Source: Aedes albopictus (lineage: Eukaryota; Arthropoda; Insecta; Diptera; Culicidae). From it: DNA of 64,000 bases. Each line of letters starts with the position of its first letter. The stretch's first letter is position 1. Location of the stretch: assembly GCF_035046485.1 (NCBI RefSeq), contig NC_085136.1:82663734-82727733 (forward strand), given 5' to 3'. This document shows positions 1-10,500 of this stretch, one piece after another. Under the pieces are notes generated by a model, which was not told where the DNA came from, made no database searches, and was given only the letters and a program-made list of their open reading frames with translations. The position numbers and the translations under genes were made by a program.

Positions 1-2087
1 CCGGTAAGGTTACGACGAGGAATCGATTTGGCACCTCCGTCAGCTTAATTTTGTGCAAGTCATTTAAATTTGACTCAGCTAGGGTGTTTTACATTTGGAC
101 ATAACTCGGCCGATCCCACGGGAGTCGAGAAATATGCTTGTTGGGAGAAATTCCGCAGAACCGTAATAAGTTGATTTGATGCTTGTAGCTGATTTTAATC
201 AACGTGTGCAGCCAGGGTGTTCTAGGTGATTGCAGAATCTATTTTCTGCTGAAATGAAATCTGGTGAGGCAGTTGATACACCTTGGGGATGAAAGGTATG
301 TGATTGAACGGTATCTGGAGAACGAGGGAACTGTGGGAATTTTATTTCATGGTGCAAGATTATGTATTGTTTAACATACATTCATAATTAGGTATATATA
401 ATCTCAAGCTTATATTTCATAGTACATCCGTACCCTATCTATTTGTTGGGTAATACGACGGGGTGCCAGTCTAACGGTTACCGCTTCTGATTCACTTTCG
501 GAAATAGGAATAAGTTCCACTAACACGCCCAGGTTCATCATCATCAGGAATAAGTCTAAAATTGAATGAAAAGTTTTCTTTGCGATAATTTATTAAGATA
601 ACACTTTAAGCTTACCTTCATATGACATTTTCATTGTGTATGAAAAATCACAGCAACCTTGATGTCCATCATCGATATTAATGAATTAATATGATATTAA
701 TCGAATATTAATGGATATTACTGCCAATATTAATGAGTGTCCCACCCCATGATTTAAAATCCTTATAAATTGAGCCTTTTTGGAAAATTTGGTGAAAAAA
801 ATCGCGTTTTTTTGATATTTTAACCTTTGCCAAATACATAAAATCAGTTTTGACGACCCAAACTCCCTCCAAACTTTGTTTGCGGGACCCAGAACTACGA
901 TTTACTTTGATTGATGACTTTTATTTCTTTTATTTTTCAACTCATATTAGCATTTTTTTGGTAAATATACCAAAAATCGTCCATTTTTCATAAAATCGAT
1001 GCGTGCAACCTCTAAATATTTTTTGATTGAGTTTTCATGTATGGAACTATTGTTGCTAGGACTCTAATCTATCATTCTAAGGGTGAGCAAGTTAACTTTT
1101 TGACACTTTTTCTATTTTGGGGCACCCTAATAACCAGTAATAAAATAACAATTAAAAATAATTTATTTACGGTACATTTTATTGTTTGAAATAATTCATG
1201 TACCATATAATGTAAGGTATATTTGAACCCACGTATCAGAATTTAGAAAAATTCATTAACAATAAAATTTATGGTTTTGCAAATATATATATATGGAGAA
1301 ACATATTTTTTATATTGTTACGATAGTTAACTTAACAACCTGTATTTGCAATTCACGTTATGGTGTCTACATTACCTCTTATTGTTTTTGTATTTTTTTA
1401 CAATTGGGTTTTTAAATTAAGAAAAATGTTTTGATTTTTTGATTTTATACAAAAGAGCACTTTTTTCTGAACCACTATGATTTTTTTTTCAGATTTTTAG
1501 AACTTTATTTTGGTACCTAAAATCGATTTCGAAGAGATTTTTCGAAATCACCTTTTGACAGCTGGGCAACTGCTTGACAGCTCCGCCCAGTACAAAATGC
1601 GACGAGGGGTGATTCGACAAATCGCTCCCATACAAATTTCAAATTGATTTTTAAATAGGTTCCCGGGCACCAAAATTCATGAAAATTTGGATTTCGGCTC
1701 AGTTTTGCATGCAGATTCTGAATATGGAATTATCTCAACACCGTTAAAGAAGCCAATTGTGTCTATTGTAAAAATATGGTTCTATATAGTACTGCTACAA
1801 CGTTCGGATTTTCTACTGTATTTTTTATTCGGGTGGGCTACCTTCATAGAGATCTGGACTTGGAATTTGAATGCTTTTCATGGCGAAAAGGCAGAAGTGT
1901 AGATATACATATATACATATATATAAATGAAAATTTAATTAATTTACCTGATTACACCTTATACAGTAATAATTACTGTGCCTTATAGAGCCTTTGGTGG
2001 AACAAACAGAAAATAGGTATGAAGAAAGAAGGGTATTGAGTTTGCCTTTATGAAACAAAAGTAGTACATGTTGAATGAAGAAAAACA
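1..2087. other. AT-rich non-coding DNA, no supported gene
   Basis: No convincing coding sequence is seen. The tract is A/T-rich with homopolymer runs. At about 660-745 it carries a cluster of ATATTAAT-type words on both strands. At 457-500 a short match to the head of the tRNA-derived SINE (shared words TTACCGCTTCTGATTCA) suggests an old SINE relic. Short open frames at 1687-1988 have no recognisable domain and lie in low-complexity sequence. Confidence 0.5.
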
Positions 2088-2094
2088 ACCTTAC

Positions 2095-2160
2095 CATCCT
2101 ATAAAAGTAAGCCGCCTTTGCAGCAGCTTGAGCATGGGCGTGTCGGCGGACCAGGGACAT
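2095..2160 (-). CDS. Candidate first coding exon (22 codons), gene unknown
   Basis: On the minus strand an ATG at 2160-2158 opens a 22-codon frame that is much richer in G+C than the surroundings. It reads MSLVRRHAHAQAAA and onward, and ends at a good splice donor (ATG|GTAAGG, intron starting at 2094). A stop lies in frame a short way upstream, after TTTATTTTTC. No acceptor precedes the ATG, so if real it would be a first coding exon. No later exon was identified, because downstream minus-strand DNA runs to the window edge. The protein is not recognised. Composition and the donor are the only support, and chance is a serious alternative. Confidence 0.22.
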
Positions 2161-2603
2161 AGTAAGATCAAACACGCAGCGGAAACGGGAATTCCGAGAT
2201 TAGAAAAATAAACTACGCGAAGACTCGAGTTCATTTGTTTGTTTTTATTTTACGAATGAAAAATACACTGTAGTGGTAAAAACGCTTCTCTCTTATAAAG
2301 CAATCGCTTGCTGATCAGGGGTGAATTCGCGCACAGGGATGTTGTGTGTAAAATTGTGTTTATGTAAGCAACAAATGTACCTCTCGAACATTGCAAAAAC
2401 TTGAAATAAAATACTTCTCTGAGAATTTGTATCTTATTTGAACTAACACGAGACACATCCGAAATCGCCCTTAAATTCAAAATGTTCCAGAGAATTGTGA
2501 ATTTCAGTGGATACAAGCTCATCGCTGTGCACATTGCGGATTTTGCGTGCACACCACACATGGTCGCTCCCTCCCACTGTGCTCGCAAGAGGATGGTCTA
2601 GGT

Positions 2604-3783
2604 CGGTGATTCCCAAAGTGGGTGAAATCGCCCCCCAGGGGGCAAAAATCAGGCCGAAGGGGGCGAAAATGTGAAAAACCAAAATTGGGGGGCGAAAATA
2701 CTAAAAAAGGGGGCGATTTTTTGAATAATTGAAAAAAAATCAAAAGTAATGAAATACTAGTCCAGAATGTCAACTGAATCATAAAAAATCCCCAACATTT
2801 CAAATTTTGTTTTTTCTAGGATTATTGAAAAATGTCTGTTTTGAGATCGACTACATTTTACAGAATTTGTTTTTATGTTTATGAGGACTTTTCGTCAAAA
2901 TTCCAAGAAAAAAAAAACACAAATAAGCCTGCAATATGAATTTCCTAAATAATTCCTAGGAATTATGGAGATCATATATTATACATGTTAGGAAACTATG
3001 AAGAAACTTTTATAAGAGATTATGAGAAGAACAGTTTTTTACTTGATGAGAAAGTTTTGTTTTTAATTCATGTGCGCTTTTTTGCATGGAATTTTCAATG
3101 AAAATCATGATGTTTCAGACGAATTTCAGAACACGTTTTGGATGGGAGCTATCACACATTGTTTGAAAATTTCAAACTTATTACTAGTAGCTATTTTGAT
3201 TTTTTTCACGAATACAGCGTTGATTTTCCTCAAAACCGAGTAATGACTGTTGCATATTTACTTATTTGACAATAGAAGTTTCTCCAATTTATACTGGATT
3301 TTCATTATTTGCATTTACTTTGAAAAGCTGACTACATTTGAAAATACACAGATATATTCCTGATTTGTTCTTTCTGTATTAAAAATATTTTTAAAATTGT
3401 ATTGCAATATCCCACCTGTAGGAGAACCCTTTTCAAAAACACTAGTACAATATCTGGTGTAAGATAACGAGTTTTCGTAAATGTTTACAGTCCGTTCTGT
3501 TTGCTCGTTTTTGTTCAAGAATATGTGTAGCACAAACATGATTTCAAAATGTATTGTTATACATGCAATAATGCGTTTTTTTTTAATAAGAGAGATACTA
3601 ATTTAGATACATTAAATATCAGTTTCCCACAGTAGTGTCAAATAGTGGGTGTTTGAGGGCTTCAGCTCAACTAAGTTTCAGCCTTTTTTCATAAAAATAA
3701 TACATATATCTCATTTTGGGGGGCGAAAAAGTTTTTCTCAAGCTCCAAGGGGACGATACCTCTTAACAGTTTGGGAAACACTG
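2604..3783. mobile_element. Non-autonomous hAT-like element, 8-bp TSD
   Basis: The element is bounded by imperfect terminal inverted repeats, CGGTGATTCCCAAAGTG on the left and CAGTTTGGGAAACACTG on the right. It is flanked by an exact 8-bp direct repeat GTCTAGGT at 2596-2603 and 3784-3791. An 8-bp duplication and CAG-type ends are the hAT signature. Subterminal sequence is rich in GGGGGCGAAAA words at both ends. The 1.18-kb interior is A/T-rich and has no transposase frame, so it must have depended on an enzyme supplied elsewhere. It resembles the element at 49028-50131 in plan but not in sequence. Confidence 0.85.
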
Positions 3784-3791
3784 GTCTAGGT

Positions 3792-4129
3792 ATTTCCAGG
3801 ATGTGCACTAAATGTCGTCCGAAAGCAAAATGTGGACCATTTCCTGTCCGCCACCATTCACCAATGATCGTTCTTAACCTTCCTTAGTCCATAAGAAAAA
3901 GTTACAAATAAATCCTTGAGGTTTTGGATCCCAAAGTTTGGACGGCTCGCACAAATCAGCGAGTTGACCGACTATGGATATTGGATATCTTAGGCATAAA
4001 TGAATGGGGCACATGTCTAGTATAGAAAACTCATGGAGGAATCCGGATTTGGCCACTGTGGCCACCGGACACCTGGTTCAACTAAAAAGAGCTCATAATC
4101 ACACGTTTGACTATCGGTAGTGTCCGGAA
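3792..4129. other. Unassigned non-coding sequence
   Basis: About 340 bases with no supported frame. It contains phrases such as GGCCACTGTGGCCACCGGACA that resemble the 155-bp satellite at 15.2-16.4 kb, so it may be a diverged relative. Nothing else is seen. Confidence 0.3.
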
Positions 4130-5463
4130 TGGTCATTTGACTGGTCCAAATGCAAAAATGACGAAAGTCTCATGAGGCACCCATATAATTGTGCCTTTGG
4201 CTAGAGGAACAATTTGTGAAAGATCCAGCTCAATTACAGTGGCGTTTCGGTTTAATCACTAGTCGTTTTTTTTTTAAATTCATGGTTTTCTATTCGATTT
4301 AATCACGGTTTCCGTTTCGTTTTTATCACACTTGTTCTAAAACATTCTGAAATCAAAATAAAACCAATACAGCATTGCCCTGTCCACCAAAACTGTTAAA
4401 AATGTGAACCACGACTCATATATTTTACAGCTGAACGGTTTTGAATAAAAAAATTACATTGTATTCTCGTTTCACCAAATTCACGGTTTCGTTTATATCA
4501 CGGTACCGTCAAACGGGGTTACTTGCAACAGCGGTGTAACTTGCAACACGATGACATACACTAAATATAAAGCATTTTCTAATAATAATAAAAACTAGTA
4601 TGCCCTACTATTTCGGTTATAGAGATTATGTGTATCAAAGATCGATTTAGTATAAAAATTAGCTTTGTTTCTTTGTTAATGGTTTAGCTACACTGTTAAA
4701 ACGGATTGCTCATTTTATGCCATAAAAACAAGTATGAAAATCGTGCTTGACCTCTCCCTTATGGTAAGTGCGATAAGTCTGGTGACCTTGCTTGCAGTTA
4801 GGGTACCTAATAGTAAGCTTAGCTAAGCGATAAAAGTTTGATAAACTTATCGACTAAGTAATGCAAAAAATCATTATTATATTCGACAACCACTATGGGG
4901 TAACTTGCAACAGTTGAATTTGACGTAACCTTCCATTATTTATCTTCATTTCACGATATACTTGACAGAAATAACCGAAATTGATCATTTATTGATAACG
5001 TAACGCGTTCATTTTCAAATGACAATTCATTTTTTACATTTTTTTGCACGTGACCTTCAAACATTGTTGAGAAATACCACATTTTGAAGTTTCATTCATG
5101 TTTCATCATCATAAAAGTTCAATTTTTGTTTATGATCACCAATATCAAGTCTGAACCTAGATGGAGTAAATTATTTCAGTTTAATACCCAAATTAGCGAG
5201 TTTGAAATTTAAAAAGTAGAATAGATGTGTTTCAATCATGTTAATTTAGCTGAAATTGCCAAACACCACTTCAAACTGAAAACTACTTGAAGATGACTCA
5301 CTCTACCTTTTCAAGAAATGACAATAATCATTGTTGATATTTTGTAATGAGTGCTAAGTCAAGAGAATCATATATATTTTGTGTTTGAGGGACGTGAGAC
5401 CTGTTGCTAAACGATATACTCTCGCTTGCAATAACTATCAATCCTTTCATGAAAAATTATATC

Positions 5464-5624
5464 CCAAGCAACACACATGTTATAATAAAGTTACGACAGC
5501 GCAAGTTTTGGTTGTAAGTTTATTTGACGTAAATCTAACATTGTGTTGAAATTACGTAAAATAAACTTCAATACAACCAAAACTTGCGCTGTCGAAACTT
5601 TTATATAACATGTGTGTTGCTTGG
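5464..5624. mobile_element. Short foldback (hairpin) MITE
   Basis: A 161-bp near-perfect inverted repeat. The left arm starts CCAAGCAACACACATGTTAT, the right arm ends with its complement, and both contain GACAGCGCAAGTTTTGGTTG or its complement. The loop is only about 20-30 bases around 5530-5560. The DNA would fold into one long hairpin. No target duplication is obvious. Confidence 0.75.
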
Positions 5625-5718
5625 AATGTCAATTGGTTAGTATACATCTTTTCATGGTATGTTTCATGCATAACATCAAAATTTTACAATACGACTAAAT
5701 GCTAGAATGTTAGTGCTG

Positions 5719-6245
5719 CTGTTGTGAGTGTCACCAGAAAATCTTGAGAACATTCGTATAATAATCAGGTTCGCGAGTGTTTTCGTTCCGTGATTATTTT
5801 CAAGCAGTTACCAACAGTGTCCCGGTATCCCCCAAAATGTGACTGGCACAAAAATAGTGAGGTGTCAAATGGATTGCGACAAACTTGGTGAGAATGTTTC
5901 GTGCTTTCATATTTCACTAAAATAATCATTATGTAACAATATGATGTTATTTACAATCTCGGAGCGTTTGGTACGGTATGTCCACGCATCCTTCCTTCCC
6001 TGAAGATTCGAAAAGTGATTCGATGTTAAACGAAAGTTTATTGGCATCGAAACGCTTCTAGGAATCATCTTTGCGGTAAACGCTGCGCAGTAGGCCTGGC
6101 CGCTTTGACGCTTGTATCATATCGTTGATATGCTGCAAGCATCAATAATGACAAGAAAAATAATTGGGCGTAATCTAACCCGATTATTTTCCAGGATGCT
6201 TTCTTGTACTGGCTGCGCATGTGTTGGATTAGATTAGATAAGATT
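5719..6245 (+). mobile_element. SINE-like retroposon with (GATTA)n tail and 15-bp TSD
   Basis: An exact 15-bp direct repeat AGAATGTTAGTGCTG flanks the insert (5704-5718 and 6246-6260). The insert ends in a GATTAGATTAGATAAGATT-like tail. Variable long target duplications and a simple tail point to LINE-driven retroposition. The 3' half, containing GGCCTGGCCGCTTTGA and ATGCTGCAAGCATCAAT, recurs at 36841-37092 and, more diverged, at 33845-34415. No clear pol III boxes were found at the head, so the promoter type is undetermined. Confidence 0.7.
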
Positions 6246-6660
6246 AGAATGTTAGTGCTGTTTAATGATAGCTAACTTAGCTTCATGTCCTATGTTGCAA
6301 GTTACCCCACAGATGGGGAAACTTGCAACAAGCATGTATTTCGCACCTCCTGATTAGGTGGCAACGTATTTTCGTAAACCAAGTGCTGCATAGTATGCTA
6401 CTCGGGGTAATTAGCGTACACGATGCTTCACAGGATGTTTCAAATGTTTGGATTTTCAATGATATTGCTTCAAAGTCGAAAAGTGTTGCAAGTTACCCCA
6501 TTTGACGGTAATTTTTTTTTGATCGTGATTAAACCGAAAAACCACTGTATTGGAAAAACTAAGCTGACACAAATGAGTTTAAGTTTGTGTATGGGGTTTT
6601 CAAGCCAAATACATGGGTCACTAGATTTCCACCAGTCCATCGCTCAGCACGCTGGATTTC

Positions 6661-6943
6661 TCTCTCTCTCTTCTTGGCGTAACGTCCTCATTGGGACAAA
6701 GCCTGCTTCTCAGCTTAGTGTTCTATGAGCACTTCCACAGTTATCAACTGAGAGCTTCCTCTGCCAATGACCATTTTGCATGCGTATACCGTGTGGCAGG
6801 CACGAAGATACTCTATGCCCAAGGAAGTCAAGGAAATTTCCTTTACGAAAAGATCCTGGACCGACCGGGAATCGAACCCGTCACCCTCAGCATGGTCATG
6901 CTGAATACCCGTGCGTTTACCGCCTCGGCTATATGGGCATAAC
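6661..6943 (-). mobile_element. tRNA-derived SINE (Feilai-like), minus strand
   Basis: Read on the minus strand the head begins GCCCATATAGCCGAGGCGGT (A-box-like) and continues to GGGTTCGATTCCCGG (B box), followed by a body and a 3' end near the CTTCTTGGCG run at 6675. These are internal pol III promoter elements inherited from a tRNA. A closely matching copy lies at 26437-26685. The tRNA-type head and the abundance in Aedes make a Feilai-type SINE likely; the name is by recollection of the family plan, not alignment. Confidence 0.75.
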
Positions 6944-7072
6944 CACTTACTCTGATATAACCGTTACAAAGTTTTACACAAGGCAGAAAGCAAAGAAAGA
7001 CGTCTGTCCTCTGTGATTATATTGCTGCTCGATTAATCCCTTTTCAACTTCTAGCACAGTTCGCTCAGAAAA

Positions 7073-7231
7073 GACGGGCTTGATGGTCTAATGGATACCG
7101 CTTCTGATTCGTATGCAGAAGGTCCTGGTTCAATCCCTGGCCCGTCCATTTCCCCCTACAACTGATATGTTCATATTCATCGCCAGAACCAGAAACGGTT
7201 GAAAAGTCACTTTCTCACAGCACAGTGTTTT
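7073..7231 (+). mobile_element. tRNA-derived SINE, 3'-truncated copy
   Basis: The head GACGGGCTTGATGGTCTAAT with a downstream B box (GGTTCAATCC near 7130) matches the SINE at 7898-8585 and the split minus-strand copy at 50.9-53.8 kb. Similarity continues through CCAGAAACGG to CAGCACAGTGT and stops at about 7231, where a different repeat begins. This copy therefore lacks the 3' domain. Confidence 0.7.
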
Positions 7232-7336
7232 ATATAGGGTATCGCGCCACTTGGGCGGTGGCTTCTATATTCATCTGTTTTCCATTATAACTCAATCAAC
7301 TTTGAACCAATTGACTTGAAATGTTGTACGCGGGTA
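7232..7336. repeat. Left half of an inverted repeat split by the 17-kb insertion
   Basis: Sequence TATCGCGCCACTTG through AACCAATTGACTTG is matched in inverted orientation at 24799-24905 (GTCAATTGGTTCAAATTTGA through GTGGCGCGATTCCCTAT). The two halves look like arms of one palindromic repeat interrupted at the 8-bp duplication at 7329-7336. Confidence 0.65.
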
Positions 7337-7559
7337 CAGTGGCGTAGCTAGGAATTTGGGGGCCCGATGCGGATCCAAATTTGTGGGCCCCATGAAAATT
7401 ACAGATGTACATATTTTACTACGATAAGTTTATCCTTCTAATGATCCTCAAATGGTCACGCCGTATTTTGTATTCTGTACAAAACTTTGAAAAATCTCGA
7501 CTTTCGAACTCAGCATTAGCGTGATGCTGGTGGTGGTGCCCAACTGACTGACGCAAGGT

Positions 7560-10500
7560 TAAAAATTATTTTCTGTATTCTTTTATGAATTTCTTCGGGG
7601 ATTTCTGCAAGGATACATCCCGGAGTTTCATCAATGAGATTATTTTGTAAGAATAATGTCGAATTTATTAAGAAATTTCATCAAGTAATCCTTTAGGAAG
7701 TTCTGGATAATAATTTGTCCTCAAGAATCTTTCAAGTGGTTAACGCAAGTGTGTCATTCAGTATTTCGCTAAACACTCCATCAGGTATTCTTACAGTGTT
7801 GTCTCCGAGCATGTTTTCAAAAGTAGAGTACTTTGAAAGATGGATAGAAAGGATTTATAAAGTATTTCTGGAAACATCTATTCAGGAAGTCCATCAGACG
7901 GGCTTGGTGGTCTAGTGGCTACCGCTTCTGATTCATATGCAAAAGGTCATGGGTCCAATCCCTGGCCCGTCCCTTTCATCCTACTTTGTATCTTTCTATC
8001 CACTTCCTCTCTCTCTCTTCTCTATATATACAACTCATGTATGTTCATAGCCATCGCTAGTACCAGAAACGAATTGGAAAAAAGTCGTTTCCCTCCCTTC
8101 CAATTTCCACTCGCAGCACAGTGTATATAACGCCTACAAGTTATGCAACCAAAGCGTGCTGTGCCGCTTGACCTTATTCACCTCATTCACCACACAATCT
8201 ATCACCTTACGAACACTATAAATAACCCCATATCCATGGATCGCATCACCGACCCAACGGTGACTCCCAGATCTCCCATCCTTTCAGTCTAACAGATACC
8301 CCAGTCCGTGCTGGTTGTGGGGATGCAGAGGTGATCTCGGTCTTTAGTAGCAACAACCAGCACACTCTAACATTCCTTTCCCTTTCCAACTGACTATAAG
8401 GACATGGCCGGCGCCGTTATTGATCCAAAATGTATGAGCTGCTAGAATTGCTCTTTGAGAATAAGTGGAGTGTCCCAGCCCTTATTCATTTGGATCTCAG
8501 TGCAATTGGTACCAGCTCAGATCAATCACGGAGTAGCAACCATTGACATGTATAGTCAGATTTGATCGTTTTTTGATCGTTGATCGAAACATCTATTCAG
8601 GAAGTCCATCAGGGATTCAATAACATCTCTGAGGATTCATCTATAAGATCAAATAATTCTTAAGAAATTCTAAAAAAAAAACACTACAAAAGTTTTCCAA
8701 TGACTTTTTTGGAACCAGATATTTTCCAAGAAATTACATCGGAATTCCGTCAGAGGAAGAGAAGTCCTTCTAGAATTTCTTCAAACATTCCTCCATGGTT
8801 TGTTTCAGGAGATCCTCCAAATATCCCTTAAATGATTTTTCCACGGAAGTCAAGCACTCTCCAGAGATACATCCAAGAATATATCTTGGCATTTCCTCAA
8901 GCATTCATTACTCATCTTGGCGTTCCTTTGAAGATTTCTTAAGAATTTCTTCCAAGGATTCCTTTAGAAAATCCTCCAAGGATTCCTCCAATAATTACCG
9001 CAACGCTTTTTTTCAAAAAAAAAAAAAATCTGCAGGGATTCAGGAGTATCTCTAAAGTTTTATTAAGAGATTCATCCTAGATATCCTCTAAGAAATTTCC
9101 AAAGAAGCCGTTGGATAATAATTAAAAAAAACCTTCAAGGATCCCTACAGAAGTTCCTCTAAGAAAATTCTTTGAGGAACTTTCGTAGAAATCCTTCCAA
9201 AAATCGTTCTGGATTTCTTCCAACGAGTTCTTTAATATCCATCTACTCTAGGAATTTCCCCAAGGATTTCTTCAGGAATTTTCGCTAGAATTCCTCTAGG
9301 AGATCTTATAAAAATATCTATTGTGACTTTTGACAAGATTCTTTCACAAAACCCTTTGAAAAATCATTCTAAGTTTCTATCAAGCATCTCAGTCAGAAAT
9401 TTCTTCAGGATTTATGATTGATTGCTCCAAAAATTCTTCCGAAAATTCGTTTAAAACAATCTCTAAGGATTCCTAGTAGGGTCAACGTGCCTTATTAATC
9501 ATACAATCCCAAATTCATAATATTCGAAAACAAATCGATTACCTCACCGATTGATTACGTGATTTTCGTTATTATTCGTACCTACTTCTAACAAAAATCA
9601 AAAAAGCGCTTCATTCCTTTGTTTTCAGCAGAATGAAAATATATTATAGATATTATAGACATAGATATTATAAATATACTATAGTAAAGGAACAGGCACC
9701 TGATTTGATAAGATAAAATCGAATAATTTCTTCAGAAGTTTCTCCAAGTATTACTGTTTTGCCACTTTCTTCAAGAATTCTTTAAGGATGCCTTGAAGCA
9801 TCTTTTAAGTGATTAATGGAAGTTTAAGATTTCATTTAGGATTTCCATCGAGGATTCTTCAGGAATCGCTTCAAGAATTCCTACGGGATTTTTCCAAGAA
9901 TTTCTCAAATATTTCTTCAAATTTCCCAAACTTCCTTCAGTACTTTTTGCAAAGGTTTCTTTAATAGTTCATCCAATAAATTCTCTTGCCATTTCTCCAA
10001 GGATTCAACAGATTCAAATTTTAAAATAAATGTAAGAAATCTTTCAATTCTCACAGAAATTCCCCAATGAAATTCTATTGGTATTCCTTCAAACATTTTT
10101 CTTGGATAATTCTTTTGAGATTTTTTTCGGCTTTCGGCTCTCGATAGTAAAGTTATATGAAAAAAAAAAAATCTTCAGCAGTTCCATTGTAAATTCTTGT
10201 TTTTTTTCGTTAATTCGCAAGAGTGTATCTCAAAGAACCTCAAATTTTCTGAGAATTACCGGAGACATTTTCTAAAATTACCGCTTCAATTTACAAACGA
10301 ATTACCTGCCGAGTGAATTTTCAAAGGAACTATTGAAAGAATTACAAAAATACTTGTCTTGTCAGGTTTATTAGCAAAGGGACTGCCGGTGAAACTTCCA
10401 ATGAAATTGCTGAGAGGAATTCCGCAGGGGTTGCCTGATAAATTTCTGAAGCTCCCAAAGTATTTCGAAAAGTAATGCCGAAGATACTTTCTAAAATATA

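Larger units (their letters stand above)
4506..6508. mobile_element. Nested TA-flanked non-autonomous element, 2.0 kb
   Basis: Termini CCGTCAAACGGGGTTACTTG and CAAGTTACCCCATTTGACGG form an inverted repeat, flanked by TA at 4504-4505 and 6509-6510. The word GGGTAACTTGCAACA and its complement recur subterminally near 4530, 4897, 6296 and 6490, a pattern seen with transposase-binding subterminal repeats. There is no recognisable transposase. It has been host to a hairpin MITE (5464-5624) and a retroposon (5719-6245), so its original length was about 1.3 kb. Confidence 0.75.
4237..6547. mobile_element. TA-flanked MITE (Tc1/mariner type), expanded by insertion
   Basis: Ends are CAGTGGCGTTTCGGTTTAAT on the left and its near-complement ATTAAACCGAAAAACCACTG on the right, each flanked by TA (4235-4236, 6548-6549). 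The TA duplication and CAGT ends suggest the Tc1/mariner superfamily. Removing the second element at 4506-6508 leaves only about 300 bp, a typical MITE. There is no transposase frame. The unoccupied target at about 33030 supports the boundary. Confidence 0.8.
4130..6660. repeat. Interspersed repeat family R, split by nested insertions
   Basis: Outer repeat made of 4130-4236 and 6548-6660. The two pieces, read together across the insertion, align with the left arm of the palindrome at about 32940-33120: shared words include TGAAAGATCCAGCTCAAT, then CTGACACAAATGAGTT, then CAGCACGC. That second copy is uninterrupted, so it serves as the empty site for the 2.3-kb insertion at 4237-6547. No coding capacity is seen. 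Family identity is unknown. Confidence 0.7.

Noticed and set aside
6780..7016. A real tRNA gene on the minus strand near 6870-6940
   Set aside because: The A and B boxes lie in a repeated SINE head with a long body and no clean tRNA 3' end; the same text recurs at 26.6 kb.
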